Shown: positions 51,973 to 61,021 of the stretch, in pieces
How the letters are laid out: every line of letters begins with the position of its first letter
Position numbering within the stretch: the stretch's first letter is position 1
Assembly: GCF_001685025.1 (NCBI RefSeq)
Contig: NZ_MAYU01000001.1
Span: 124,001 to 188,000, forward strand
Length of the DNA stretch: 64,000 nucleotides
DNA from: Bacillus sp. FJAT-27225
Lineage (GTDB): Bacteria; Bacillota; Bacilli; Bacillales; Cytobacillaceae
Direction of reading: 5' to 3'
Position numbers and translations under genes: made by a program
Notes under the pieces: generated by a model
Databases searched by the model: none
What the model saw: only the letters and a program-made list of their open reading frames with translations
Told to the model about the DNA's origin: nothing

Positions 51973-52266
51973 ATGGAATATCAAAAGCATCTTTTATCAG
52001 GTGAAGAGGTTTTAGAATTTGAATTTGATAAGCGGCAGGGTATCTTTATAAGCAATCGAAGAGTATTTAAAATCGAAGTTGTCCCTCATAGAAGAGATAA
52101 TATTGCTTCTATTCCCTTAAACAAAATTCAAAAAGTCTCATTATTAAGTAATGGTACTGAGTTGCATATTAACACTGCAGCTGGGAACCTTCAGTACATG
52201 TTTAACACGAAACAGTATAAAGGAGAGCAGATTATCAGGCAGCTGCTCGAATTAATATGCAAATAA
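51973..52266 (+). CDS. PH-like domain hypothetical protein (97 aa)
   Basis: Cytosolic beta-rich protein: LLSGEEVLEFEFDKRQGIFI, then SNRRVFKIEVVP and a C-terminal helix GEQIIRQLLELI. The alternating strands followed by one helix suggest a bacterial PH-like fold. ATG 51973 is seven bases after GAGGAG. It may form an operon with the next gene. Confidence 0.7.
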   Translation: MEYQKHLLSGEEVLEFEFDKRQGIFISNRRVFKIEVVPHRRDNIASIPLNKIQKVSLLSNGTELHINTAAGNLQYMFNTKQYKGEQIIRQLLELICK

Positions 52267-52316
52267 GATTTTTATAGGGGAATTGGCGCCTTTTTTTGGA
52301 GAAGGGATGGTTGGAT

Positions 52317-52874
52317 ATGTTTCAGCGGGCCAGTTATGTGAGAATTGGTATTTTGCTTGCTCTTTTTTTCTTCGTATATTACCAATGGGATAAAGAAAAA
52401 GATCAGTTAGAGTCTTCAGAGAGTATAGTGGAATCATTACTATTTTCTAATTTTGCCCGTTTAAGTGATGAATATGATGCTATCTCAAAAACACTTGAAG
52501 GGTATGACAGTACCTATTCCCAAAGAGAAAGAGACTTGTATTTTAATTCAATTGACCAGCATATTAGAAGCTTAAATTCAATAGGAACGGATTTCACCTT
52601 TTTAGTTCAAGCAAGTGATTTGAAGGATATTCTTCTTTATGAAGATTATATTTATCCATTGGAGGAATACCTTGCAAATATTAAAAATGGTTCCATAACA
52701 AATCAAAATAGCATTCATTCAGCCAGTCAAATTATTGGTACCCAAAATAAACAAATCTCCAATTTTGTTTACGGTGAAGTTGGGGTAGACGGGCTTAACT
52801 CGGAGGAAGGGGTTCAAGATTTACTAGATATCCTAAATGAATTGAATGAACAAGTGGAAGGGATTTTTAAATAA
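52317..52874 (+). CDS. Membrane-anchored helical protein (185 aa)
   Basis: N-terminal membrane helix (YVRIGILLALFFFVYYQW) and a long helical extracytoplasmic part (ESSESIVESLLFSNFARL; LNELNEQVEGIF). ATG 52317 follows GGAGAAGGG; an earlier TTG at 52296 or 52311 is possible. Unrecognised. Similar layout to the protein at 46333 but no clear homology. Confidence 0.72.
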   Translation: MFQRASYVRIGILLALFFFVYYQWDKEKDQLESSESIVESLLFSNFARLSDEYDAISKTLEGYDSTYSQRERDLYFNSIDQHIRSLNSIGTDFTFLVQASDLKDILLYEDYIYPLEEYLANIKNGSITNQNSIHSASQIIGTQNKQISNFVYGEVGVDGLNSEEGVQDLLDILNELNEQVEGIFK

Positions 52875-52905
52875 TGGATTGCGCTAATCATTAGGGGGAG
52901 GTCCA

Positions 52906-53211
52906 ATGGATATAGAAACATTGGAAGAATTACTTTTAGGAAACACTGGCCTACTCATATCCCTTAGGATGGGAGATGGTGTGCAACAGGTTAAGGTGTC
53001 TCAAATTATTGAAGTTATAGATCATCTCTCCGAGGAATGGGCGGAATCCGAGTCTATTCCAAAGAAAGCAGCGAATCTGTTCGTAGACTTATATGCGGCT
53101 GCATATTCTACACTTGGTCTTTATTCCGAGGAGGAGATGATAAGGATTGAGGATGCAGTAGATAAGATTATGGACTCGGTCAGAAAATGTTGGTCTGATA
53201 AAACTGTTTAG
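52906..53211 (+). CDS. Hypothetical helical protein (101 aa)
   Basis: Soluble, acidic, all-helical (ETLEELLLGNTGLLISL; IEVIDHLSEEWAES; IRIEDAVDKIMDSVRK). GGGGGAGG ribosome binding site. No family recognised. Behind the membrane-anchored protein, ending at the hairpin at 53223. Confidence 0.75.
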   Translation: MDIETLEELLLGNTGLLISLRMGDGVQQVKVSQIIEVIDHLSEEWAESESIPKKAANLFVDLYAAAYSTLGLYSEEEMIRIEDAVDKIMDSVRKCWSDKTV

Positions 53212-53222
53212 TACATATGGGA

Positions 53223-53257
53223 AGCAAACCTCTTATCCTGGTGGTTTGCTTTTTTTG
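53223..53257 (+). terminator. Rho-independent terminator
   Basis: AGCAAACC / GGTTTGCT stem and T7. Confidence 0.88.
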
Positions 53258-53318
53258 TTACAGAATTCGACAAAGAATAATATTTTTCTTCTCCTTAAAA
53301 AAATTTTTTCATTATAAT

Positions 53319-53346
53319 TGAAACAAATGGACTTTGGAATCGACTT
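53319..53346 (+). promoter_or_regulatory. ECF-type promoter of the third sigma gene
   Basis: TGAAAC, 16-base spacer, CGACTT. The -35 is a textbook ECF box; the -10 starts with CGA rather than CGT. Located 21 bases before the start codon; likely autoregulation. Confidence 0.62.
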
Positions 53347-53366
53347 GTTAGTAAGGAGGGATGAGG

Positions 53367-53924
53367 GTGGAGGGTCAGTTGGATATTGAAAGCTTATACA
53401 GGGAATATCATCGGGATATTTACCAATTTTGCTTATATTTCACGAATTCCGTACAAGATGCGGAGGATTTAACTCAAGAGACCTTTATAAAGGCAATCAA
53501 AAATTTAAAGTCCCTGGAGAAACAGGACCGGGCCAAATATTGGCTTTTATCAATTGCCCGGCATAGCGCGATTGACCATATTCGAAAAAGAAAATTAAAA
53601 ACGATAGTACCCTTATTAATTGAAAAACTGAAAATGTCTAATTCAATGGAGAAATCACTGGATGAACATGTTCTGAAGATGGAGGAATGGGGAGAAGTAC
53701 AAGCAGCTCTTTTAAAATTAAAACCTGATTACCGCACGATTCTTATTTTGCGTGGATTACAAGAGCTGACAATTAAAGAAACATCAGAAGTCCTGCAACA
53801 AACAGAATTAAAAGTCCGCGTTGATTTTCACAGGGCCGTAAAGGAACTTAAGAAACACATGAATGTATCGGAAAGGATGGTGTTAACAGATGGAAAAGAA
53901 CGAAGAACTGGCTCTCGAAGCTAA
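53367..53924 (+). CDS. ECF RNA polymerase sigma factor
   Basis: A 185-aa group 4 sigma. Region 2: YREYHRDIYQFCLYFTNS and DAEDLTQETFIKAIKNL, KYWLLSIARHSAIDHIRKR. Region 4: LLKLKPDYRTILILRGLQ and ELTIKETSEVLQQTELKVRV. GTG 53367 is seven bases after AAGGAGG; the ATG at 53361 is too close. It overlaps the downstream anti-sigma-like gene by 35 bases. Confidence 0.93.
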   Translation: MEGQLDIESLYREYHRDIYQFCLYFTNSVQDAEDLTQETFIKAIKNLKSLEKQDRAKYWLLSIARHSAIDHIRKRKLKTIVPLLIEKLKMSNSMEKSLDEHVLKMEEWGEVQAALLKLKPDYRTILILRGLQELTIKETSEVLQQTELKVRVDFHRAVKELKKHMNVSERMVLTDGKERRTGSRS

Positions 53925-55377
53925 ACAACTGCTAAAACCACTATCATATCGTTCTTCGCTTGAACCTCGGCAGGAATTTGTAAACGAGTTACACCGTAAA
54001 ATTGTTAAAACCGAGCCAAGGAGAAATAGAAAATTTCAACTTAGACCGATTTTTTCATTCGGGATGATTGCAGTACTGATTACTATTTTATTGTTATCGA
54101 CACTTGATAGAGATCAACAGTTGGCTGCGGTACCAGAAAAGCCATTGCCAATTGAATCGGTTTCAAATCTAAAACAAGTACATGCAATTGAGTATGGAGA
54201 AGAAAAGGGTAAGGCTGGCTTATATTTCTTGGGCCAGGATGAAACATTGCCAGTCACTGTAACAGCTTTTGATATAGAGGACGGCACCTATTATCTTTTG
54301 GATGAAGCAAAGAGACAGGTGCTGGTTGTGAATGGCGATGGAAACACAAAGTCATTCCCGCTCAAGGCGGAAAGCAATACAACCGGAACCCTCAAGGATA
54401 TTCTAGTGACACCTGATAAACAGATTTATATTTTGAATACAGCTAATCCTTTTGTTGTCTACCAATATACTGAGAAAGGAAAGCTAGTTAATACTTTTCA
54501 ACTAAGCGATCATCATTTGTTTTTCCCAAATGAATTACGGCTTATAGAGGACATAGGAGTTGTGGCCAGCCAAAACCAGGAACAGTTTTTAAGTCTTGAC
54601 TCAGGGGAAATAATCAAAGCAGATTCCCTTCCATATCAGATGAATCCGGTCAATCGAAAGGAAGCTGTTTTATCCTTAAATGAAAATGGGGTGAATACAA
54701 AAATAGATTTACGGTATGAGGAAGGAAGAGGGCCAAGTTCTCTTGTATCTCTTCGTGGCGAACAAATCTTGTTTACCAAAACCGAAGCGCCTGCAGTATT
54801 TGCTTCAGTGTCTGAAACGCATGTGTATGCATATGACAAACAGGGAGAAACATTGGGCGGAATCCGAATTCCAACTGAAAAATTCATAGAAGTTCCTCAA
54901 ACCATTCAGACTTACATCAAATCTGATAAAAATGGCTTATATCTCTTGTCCCCCGAGAAGGAACATATCGTTATTTATGAATTAACCCTGGGTAAAAACT
55001 TTGAAAGCCATCTTCAGGAACAAGTTGAACAAGTGAAAATTGGTTACGACATTAAAACATTTGGCAAACCGTTCCCGGCGCTGGAAGCAGAAATCAAAAA
55101 GTTATTCGCCAGTGGAGCCATTTTCTCAGAGTATGGGGATGAAGGAAGCGTCAATGGCGTAGCGATTGATGAATCCGGGACAGCAGTCATTGATTTAAGG
55201 GAATTTCATGCCGGAAGTCCTTCGAGCTACCAAATCGGGGAAATCTCACAGGCGCTGGATAAGGCAATTTTCCAAACATTCCCTGAGGTAAAGCAAGTTT
55301 ATATTCAATTCGATGGAAGCTTTAGTGCATGGTGTTCCTGGATGCAGATAACAGAGGAACCGTGGAAGCGGAATTAA
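53890..55377 (+). CDS. Large anti-sigma-like membrane protein with propeller-type domain
   Basis: A 495-aa single-pass protein, coupled to an ECF sigma gene. Cytosolic residues 1-50, one membrane helix (about 52-70, SFGMIAVLITILLLSTL), then a long extracytoplasmic domain with repeated short strands (DIEDGTYYLLDEAKRQVLVV; LVTPDKQIYILNTANPFVVY) resembling a beta-propeller. The tail (FPEVKQVYIQFDGSFSAWCS) resembles a GerMN-type strand set. It should sense an extracellular signal and control the sigma factor; fold assignments are tentative. Confidence 0.83.
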   Translation: MEKNEELALEAKQLLKPLSYRSSLEPRQEFVNELHRKIVKTEPRRNRKFQLRPIFSFGMIAVLITILLLSTLDRDQQLAAVPEKPLPIESVSNLKQVHAIEYGEEKGKAGLYFLGQDETLPVTVTAFDIEDGTYYLLDEAKRQVLVVNGDGNTKSFPLKAESNTTGTLKDILVTPDKQIYILNTANPFVVYQYTEKGKLVNTFQLSDHHLFFPNELRLIEDIGVVASQNQEQFLSLDSGEIIKADSLPYQMNPVNRKEAVLSLNENGVNTKIDLRYEEGRGPSSLVSLRGEQILFTKTEAPAVFASVSETHVYAYDKQGETLGGIRIPTEKFIEVPQTIQTYIKSDKNGLYLLSPEKEHIVIYELTLGKNFESHLQEQVEQVKIGYDIKTFGKPFPALEAEIKKLFASGAIFSEYGDEGSVNGVAIDESGTAVIDLREFHAGSPSSYQIGEISQALDKAIFQTFPEVKQVYIQFDGSFSAWCSWMQITEEPWKRN

Positions 55378-55389
55378 AGAAATTAGGAA

Positions 55390-55424
55390 AATGCGTTGGT
55401 CCAAAAGGATCAACGCATTTTTTT
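55390..55424 (+). terminator. Rho-independent terminator
   Basis: AATGCGTTG-GTCC / GGAT-CAACGCATT stem and T7. Its core resembles the dispersed hairpin family (GTCC AAAA GGAT), though the flanks differ. Confidence 0.88.
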
Positions 55425-55541
55425 GATGCTTTAATACAAGAATGAAACCATTCATTTTCAGAAAAATTGCTATCATCGCTTTCGCTTTTACTATAAAATG
55501 GAAGATAGAAGCAAACAGAACGGATCCGCAGGGGGTAAGGT

Positions 55542-56261
55542 ATGTATACAAAAATTCTGGCCGTGTTCCTGATAGTAATTCTTGCTGGCTGCAACAATAC
55601 TGCAAATGGAGAGACAGACAATTTTAAGCCCGCAAAAACAGATGTAGTGGATATGCATGGCCAGGTTGAAAACAGGGAAAGTCTTGATCAATTCATTGAC
55701 GACGTTAATAAAGATGTAAACAGTAAGGTAACGGTTATTCGCTATACTATCGAAGGCGATCCTATCATACACGATCTTACCTATGAAAGAAATGAGATAA
55801 CCTTTGTGTTCGATACGACACACGACCAGTATGGAAGCGGTATTGTTGATACAAATACATGTAAAACAATCTCAAAGGCAGAAACAGACACTTCTATGAA
55901 ATATCTCCTTAATCAATGCGAAGGACTCTCAGAGGCGAGTTATGTCATCCTCGACATAGACTATGATGTCCAAAAACAAGATAAATTCGAGTTTGAGCTT
56001 AAGCATGGTGAGGACCTTGAAAAAATCGCAAAGAGTGACATGTATTCACCAGACGCTCTAAAGGAAATTTATAAAACAATGGTATTGCACTCGTATTTGA
56101 ATGAAAAAAAGTTGGAAACATGTTCAGATGGATCGGGCTATGAACTGACTGTATGGATAAATGGAGCCAAAAGAGAGTATAAATGGGGAGACTGTGATAA
56201 GGGAAAAGATGCGAAAAACATGACGAATATCGGGAAAGAAATTATAAGACTCGGAAATTAG
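55542..56261 (+). CDS. DUF4362-like lipoprotein
   Basis: Lipoprotein of 239 aa. Signal MYTKILAVFLIVILAGC (lipobox LAGC). DVVDMHGQVENRESLDQFID and VTVIRYTIEGDPIIHDLTY are the DUF4362 pattern. Four further cysteines (CKTI, NQCEG, LETCSDG, GDCDKG) may form disulfides in the mature part. GGGGGTA ribosome binding site. Family function unknown. Confidence 0.82.
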   Translation: MYTKILAVFLIVILAGCNNTANGETDNFKPAKTDVVDMHGQVENRESLDQFIDDVNKDVNSKVTVIRYTIEGDPIIHDLTYERNEITFVFDTTHDQYGSGIVDTNTCKTISKAETDTSMKYLLNQCEGLSEASYVILDIDYDVQKQDKFEFELKHGEDLEKIAKSDMYSPDALKEIYKTMVLHSYLNEKKLETCSDGSGYELTVWINGAKREYKWGDCDKGKDAKNMTNIGKEIIRLGN

Positions 56262-56310
56262 AATTAAAGATTCATCCTAAAAAAAATAGTAAGTGGGAAG
56301 GGATGAGAAA

Positions 56311-56469
56311 GTGTTCTATTTACCTATGATTTTATTGGGAGCGATCGTTTTACTCGGTATCGGCATTGATTTAATTTCGTTTAAAAGGAAATCCAGTAGT
56401 ACACCTGAAAGCCTTGATCACACAGCTATTCAAAAGGATTGGTACAAACCATTCTCTATTAATAGCTAA
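56311..56469 (+). CDS. Small membrane protein (52 aa)
   Basis: GTG start with GGAAGGGATGA upstream. One or two hydrophobic segments (LPMILLGAIVLLGIGIDLI) then a polar tail ending DWYKPFSINS. Unrecognised. Between the DUF4362-like lipoprotein and the MaoC-like gene. Confidence 0.62.
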   Translation: MFYLPMILLGAIVLLGIGIDLISFKRKSSSTPESLDHTAIQKDWYKPFSINS

Positions 56470-56538
56470 TCGCTTAATTTTGGAGGGAAGGATCCGATTT
56501 GTTTCGAGTTGTTTTTTTCATAAAGAAAGGGGACTGAA

Positions 56539-56918
56539 ATGGCTTTAAAAGCAGGCGATGTTTTGATGTTTGAACGGACCTTCACAAAAGAAGATGTTGA
56601 CTTGTTTATTAAAGTTTCGGGTGATGAGGGCTCACACCATATAACTCCTGATGACAGGGACGATCTGTCATACAGGGCTTGTTAACAGCCACTTTGCCAA
56701 CCAAGATTGGCGGTGACCATAACGTACTCGCAAGGAAAATGGATTTCGAATTTTTAAGGCCTGTCTTCACGGGGGATACCATTACCTGTGAAGTTACAAT
56801 TAAACAATATGAACGGATTGAAAAAGGCAGAATTGCTATTGCTTCATCCTTTTTGTGTAAAAATCAAGATGACAAGGAAGTCGTACTAGGAGGATTTTCA
56901 GGAGTAATCCTTTTATAA
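56539..56918 (+). pseudogene. MaoC-like hotdog dehydratase, frameshifted
   Basis: ATG 56539 (AAAGGGGA upstream) gives a MaoC start (LKAGDVLMFERTFTKEDV, LFIKVSGDEGSHHITPDD), then a frameshift near 56655-56665. The other frame continues SVIQGLLTATLPTKIGGDHN and FLRPVFTGDTITCEVTI to the end. The expected hydratase motif G-x-H-x-x-P-x-G-R lies right at the break. One missing base is enough. Inactive if real. Confidence 0.84.
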
Positions 56919-56929
56919 GGAGGAAAAGT

Positions 56930-57679
56930 GTGAAAAGGCTTCTCATATGTTTCTCAATTGCCCTGCTCTCAGCATGCAACTCGTTTGGAGTTACAGAGGA
57001 TGTAAAGGCAACTAAAACATCCAGTTTGCAAAAAATTATAACGGCTGCCCCTTATGCTGATATTGTAAGTGAGCTAACACTGAACATCGGAAAGGTTCCT
57101 TTAGATTATCAACCAAGCACCTCTATTATAGAATGGGGTTCCTTCGATAGAATTAAAGAGTTGTCGGATGACTTGTTAAGCGCAATTGAAATACTTGAAA
57201 AAACGGAAAATAAAGAACTCAGGAACTATGTTCGAATTGATTATCCTAACTCACTTGTTTGGGTTCCGGTGAACGAAGGGGAATCAACAGGGGTTTTAGA
57301 AGTCTCAGGAGAGTACTACACATTCAGGGTTTCCAATAATTCTATAGTAAACATTCAAAACCATATTAAAGGAATAAGAAGCACATTGGAAGAAGATCGG
57401 ATGTTAATTCAACGACGAATAGGTACTGCGGACACATATGAAGAAGTGGAACTAACTTCACTATTGGATCGGGATAAAATTCGAAACATTCTTGGTGACG
57501 CTGCATGGGAAAATGCAAAGGTACAAATGGCGGACCTCCCAGATTTTAAGATTGTTGATAAGTATTTAATTTGGGTTAATACAAACAATATCCAGATTAT
57601 CTTTCCTGCACAAAATCAATACACAAAAATAACAGGGAATGGTTTTAAGGATTTATATGAAATACTGAGTAGGCTTTAG
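56930..57679 (+). CDS. Hypothetical lipoprotein (249 aa)
   Basis: GTG start with AGGAGG upstream. Signal MKRLLICFSIALLSAC (lipobox LSAC). Mature part is alpha/beta: DRIKELSDDLLSAIEILEKT, YYTFRVSNNSIVNIQNHIKG, LIQRRIGTADTYEEVEL. No named family. It follows the MaoC-like pseudogene within 12 bases; the hairpin at 57709 ends the unit. Confidence 0.78.
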   Translation: MKRLLICFSIALLSACNSFGVTEDVKATKTSSLQKIITAAPYADIVSELTLNIGKVPLDYQPSTSIIEWGSFDRIKELSDDLLSAIEILEKTENKELRNYVRIDYPNSLVWVPVNEGESTGVLEVSGEYYTFRVSNNSIVNIQNHIKGIRSTLEEDRMLIQRRIGTADTYEEVELTSLLDRDKIRNILGDAAWENAKVQMADLPDFKIVDKYLIWVNTNNIQIIFPAQNQYTKITGNGFKDLYEILSRL

Positions 57680-57708
57680 ATAGAGAAGGTTAGGGAGATA
57701 TTAATTTT

Positions 57709-57741
57709 ACATCACTCAAAAATCTTGAGTGATGTTTTTTT
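57709..57741 (+). terminator. Rho-independent terminator
   Basis: ACATCACTCAA / TTGAGTGATGT stem, five-base loop, T7. Confidence 0.9.
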
Positions 57742-57771
57742 GGAAAATCATGGTGACAGCTCCTCTTTTAT

Positions 57772-57787
57772 AGTGTATATTTACACT
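57772..57787. promoter_or_regulatory. Palindromic operator candidate
   Basis: AGTGTA-TATT-TACACT, symmetric over 16 bases, about 210 bases before the BcrA-type ABC gene. The rest of this 319-base gap holds no gene. It resembles the half-site of the GntR operator at 14612 (GTGTATA). No regulator is adjacent. Confidence 0.45.
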
Positions 57788-57998
57788 AATGACCTTGATT
57801 GTTACCAGAAAATTGGTAGAATGGAAATCCTTTAAAAGAATCGGTGTTCCATATTTCCTTTAAATAAAGCATTTAAAAGATACAGACTATTGGGATTAAT
57901 ATTTACAATACTTTTACATCCAGCACACCAAATCTTGGTTATAACTAGTTTACTATGTTTATATAGGAGTTTTCTATATATGGAAAGAGGGAGAATAC

Positions 57999-58952
57999 AT
58001 GGTAGAAAAAGCACTTGAAGTCCAATCCTTAACAAAAACAATCAGGGATAAAGTGATTGTTGATGATGTTAGCTTCTCGGTTGAAAAAGGAGAAATTTTC
58101 GGACTGCTTGGCCCAAATGGTGCCGGGAAGACTACGATTATCCGGATGATCGTCAGTCTGATCGGCCGGACAAAAGGAACTGTTAGTGTAAATGGCTATA
58201 ATTTGGATTCTCAGTTTAAGGAATCGATGAGTGAAATTGGTGCAATCGTTGAGAATCCGGAATTTTACAAGTACTTGAGCGGTTATAAGAATTTAAAGCA
58301 CTATGCCAATATGGCGAAAACGAAAATCAGCGAGGAGCGAATTCAGGAAGTGGTCCGGCTGGCCGGGATTGAACAAGCCATCCACCAAAAGGTAAAAACG
58401 TATTCTCTTGGCATGAGGCAGCGGCTTGGGGTAGCCCAGGCACTTCTCCATTCACCGTCGTTATTAATTCTTGATGAGCCAACAAACGGACTCGATCCAC
58501 AAGGAATCCGGGAATTCAGGGATTATTTAAGGTCTGTAACGAAGGAAGGGATTTCGGTTCTTGTATCGTCCCATTTATTATCTGAGATGGAGCTCATGTG
58601 CGACCGCTTTGCGATTATTGAAAAGGGAAAATTGATACATATTTCGCATATTAAACAGCTGCATGATGAAAACCAAGATGTTCAGACAGTTATATTTGAA
58701 GTGAGTGACCATGAAGAGGCAATCCGGTTGTTAAGCGAAAACAATATTGGTGAAGGTCCGGAGAGGTTGGAAAAAGATCAGTTTTCTATCATTCTCGATA
58801 GGGAAGGTATCGCTGCGGCCAATCAAGTATTGGTAAAGAATGATATTCGTGTATATTCAATCACCCCAGTATCCGCTTCGCTTGAAGACCGGTTCCTGGA
58901 ACTCACAAGCAAAGAGAAGCAGGAGGTAAAAACACGTGTCCTTGCTAATTAA
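57999..58952 (+). CDS. ABC transporter ATP-binding protein, BcrA type
   Basis: A 317-aa export ATPase. Walker A GPNGAGKTT, signature YSLGMRQRLGVAQAL, Walker B LLILDEPTNGLD and H-loop VSSHLLSEME. The C-terminal extension (about 220-317) is characteristic of BcrA/CcmA-like drug-export ATPases. It overlaps the permease gene by 17 bases. Likely substrate: a peptide or cell-wall antibiotic, not proven. Confidence 0.93.
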   Translation: MVEKALEVQSLTKTIRDKVIVDDVSFSVEKGEIFGLLGPNGAGKTTIIRMIVSLIGRTKGTVSVNGYNLDSQFKESMSEIGAIVENPEFYKYLSGYKNLKHYANMAKTKISEERIQEVVRLAGIEQAIHQKVKTYSLGMRQRLGVAQALLHSPSLLILDEPTNGLDPQGIREFRDYLRSVTKEGISVLVSSHLLSEMELMCDRFAIIEKGKLIHISHIKQLHDENQDVQTVIFEVSDHEEAIRLLSENNIGEGPERLEKDQFSIILDREGIAAANQVLVKNDIRVYSITPVSASLEDRFLELTSKEKQEVKTRVLAN

Positions 58953-59880
58953 AAATGAAATGGGTAAAATCTTTGGTAAAAAGGCCAGTTGGATTTATAT
59001 TTTGATTATCGTAGCTGCAGTGATCCTGGGGGGAATTCTCCAGCAAAAAATGAGCGGCGAACCGAACGAAAATTGGCGTGAGGAAACACAGGCTAGGGTA
59101 GACCAGCTACAGAAGGATTTAGAAACAGCTCCGGCAGAAGAGAAAGAATGGATGGCTGACGTAATCCAACGTGAGCAAAGCTTTCTTGATGAGAACATTA
59201 ATCCAAATGCAACGAGCAATTGGCATTTTATGAATGAGGTCGTAGTGGGTACCTCAATTCTCGTCACATTGTTTGCAGTCATTGTCGCCAGTGCAAGTGT
59301 ATCCTCGGAATTCTCCGACGGTACAATCAAGCAACTACTAATAAGACCTTATGAAAGATGGGTCATTCTTTTATCCAAGTATATTTCAGTCATTCTCTAC
59401 TCAATTTTGTTATTATTGGTTTTGATTGTTTCTGGCTATCTGACCGGGACTATCCTGTTCGGAAATGGTGATTTCAATGCCAGGTTTGTTGAAATGGCAA
59501 TGGAAGGACAAAAGATTGCCGAGATTGGACCTCAATTTTTCTTGAAAGTATTGTATACTCTGCCAAGCCTTTTAATTGTCATTACGATTTCGTTCATGCT
59601 GTCCACATTGTTTAGAAGCCAGTCATTGGCAGTAGGAGTTGGGATATTTGTATTGTTTATTTCTGCTACCCTTGGCGGACTCATTATATTACTCGCTGAG
59701 AAGTACACATGGGCGAAATTTTTGATTTTCCCGCATATGGATTTATCTGTATATGCATTGCAGGATAATATTTTACAAGATGTCACACTATCACAATCAC
59801 TCATGATATTGGCAGTTTACTATGTTATTTTCATCGCATTGACTTTTAGCTTTTTCCAAAAAAGAGATGTCAGTATTTAA
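58936..59880 (+). CDS. ABC-2 type permease
   Basis: A 314-aa membrane partner of the BcrA-like ATPase. First helix ASWIYILIIVAAVILGGIL; large extracytoplasmic loop (about 40-105, rich in E/Q); then VGTSILVTLFAVIVASASVS, SEFSDGTIKQLLIRPYERW (coupling segment) and further helices. This loop layout is typical of ABC2_membrane_4/BcrB-like permeases. GTG start inside the ATPase gene. Confidence 0.9.
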   Translation: MSLLIKNEMGKIFGKKASWIYILIIVAAVILGGILQQKMSGEPNENWREETQARVDQLQKDLETAPAEEKEWMADVIQREQSFLDENINPNATSNWHFMNEVVVGTSILVTLFAVIVASASVSSEFSDGTIKQLLIRPYERWVILLSKYISVILYSILLLLVLIVSGYLTGTILFGNGDFNARFVEMAMEGQKIAEIGPQFFLKVLYTLPSLLIVITISFMLSTLFRSQSLAVGVGIFVLFISATLGGLIILLAEKYTWAKFLIFPHMDLSVYALQDNILQDVTLSQSLMILAVYYVIFIALTFSFFQKRDVSI

Positions 59881-59896
59881 ATTGTATAGTTAACGA

Positions 59897-59932
59897 AAAG
59901 CGTTAATCCAGGCAGGATTGACGCTTTTTTTA
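59897..59932 (+). terminator. Terminator hairpin, dispersed repeat family copy 8
   Basis: AGCGTTAATCC / GGATTGACGCT stem and T7. Core ATCC-AGGCA-GGAT matches the family. Confidence 0.88.
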
Positions 59933-59971
59933 TAGAAGGTATTCTTTGTGTAAAATACGAGGAGGTTAACT

Positions 59972-60505
59972 ATGGCGAGCGAACGGAAAGTTGTTGTATT
60001 TATTGCCCAAAGCCTGGATGGTTATATTGCGACAAAGGATGACTCACTGGAATGGCTGTTTCTGGTCGAAGGTGAGGGGGATAACGGCTATTCCGAGTTT
60101 TATGAGACTGTCGATACAGTTTTAATGGGTAAAAGAACGTACGATTGGATCATGGAACAAGAAAAGGGGAATTTTCCTTATCATCCAAAAGAGTGCTATG
60201 TTTTTACCAGATCGAAGATAGAAGACACCGACAATGTTACATTTTTTAATGGGGATATAAAGGCTCTAATCGATCAGTTGAAGAATAAAGAAGGCAGAAA
60301 TATATGGGTAGTCGGCGGCAGCGACATTTTACATACGTTTTTCACAAAACATTTAATTGATGAAATGATTGTAACGATTGCGCCGGTTGTCATTGGGGAA
60401 GGGATACCGTTATTTAAAGAAGGTAAATATCAGCTAGACCTGCATTTAAAGGGAATCAGAACCTTTAACCAATTTGCTGAATTGCATTATTTGGTTAGAA
60501 AATAA
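59972..60505 (+). CDS. Dihydrofolate reductase-like / RibD_C protein
   Basis: A 177-aa NADPH-binding reductase fold (YyaP/RibD C-terminal type): IAQSLDGYIATKDDSLEWL at the start, VDTVLMGKRTYDWI, then IWVVGGSDILHTFF and APVVIGEGIPLF. Stand-alone members are found near resistance genes; substrate unknown. GAGGTT ribosome binding site. Co-directional with the next small gene. Confidence 0.9.
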   Translation: MASERKVVVFIAQSLDGYIATKDDSLEWLFLVEGEGDNGYSEFYETVDTVLMGKRTYDWIMEQEKGNFPYHPKECYVFTRSKIEDTDNVTFFNGDIKALIDQLKNKEGRNIWVVGGSDILHTFFTKHLIDEMIVTIAPVVIGEGIPLFKEGKYQLDLHLKGIRTFNQFAELHYLVRK

Positions 60506-60523
60506 TTAAAATTGGAGGCGAAC

Positions 60524-60916
60524 ATGGATAAATCATTTCGAACATTTCTTGATACGTATTTAGATATTTGGCGAAATTCCTCAATAAATGAACTAAAAGA
60601 AATAATCTGCAGGGACTACCAGGCAAGAGAGATCTCTGAAGGTAAGATTATTGATTTTGGGTATGAAGAATCAATATTCGGCTGGGAGGAAGGATTTAAG
60701 TTTGCTAAAGAAAACGCTGCTCAATGGAAAGTAAATGAACTGTCTGTCATTCCATTAAGAGCTGATGAAACAATTGTTATCCTTTCTGCTACCCTAACTA
60801 TAGAAGGTAAGGACCTAAATACAGCCAATCTATTTTTTCAAACCTTTAAAAGAGTGGGATTGGATGAGTGGAAGCTGGTAAGAAGTTATATAGAAGCAGG
60901 GGTTTCATTATTATAA
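60524..60916 (+). CDS. SnoaL-like/NTF2-type hypothetical protein (130 aa)
   Basis: Small alpha+beta-barrel candidate: N-terminal helix FRTFLDTYLDIWRNSSINEL, then strand pairs with DETIVILSATLTIEGKDL and a final LVRSYIEAGVSLL. ATG 60524 lies six bases after GGAGG. No catalytic residues obvious. Probably in one transcript with the reductase. Confidence 0.75.
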   Translation: MDKSFRTFLDTYLDIWRNSSINELKEIICRDYQAREISEGKIIDFGYEESIFGWEEGFKFAKENAAQWKVNELSVIPLRADETIVILSATLTIEGKDLNTANLFFQTFKRVGLDEWKLVRSYIEAGVSLL

Positions 60917-61021
60917 CTATGTAATTCACTTAGAAAGCACCAAGCAAACTTTCGGTTTAATGCACGGGAGAAGCATCTTCACCTTTAAAATAAATTATAA
61001 AAAAACTGGAGATGATGAAGT

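Noticed and set aside
55491-55823. 110-codon minus-strand frame over the DUF4362-like gene
   Set aside because: Antisense shadow; the plus-strand gene has a signal peptide and lipobox.
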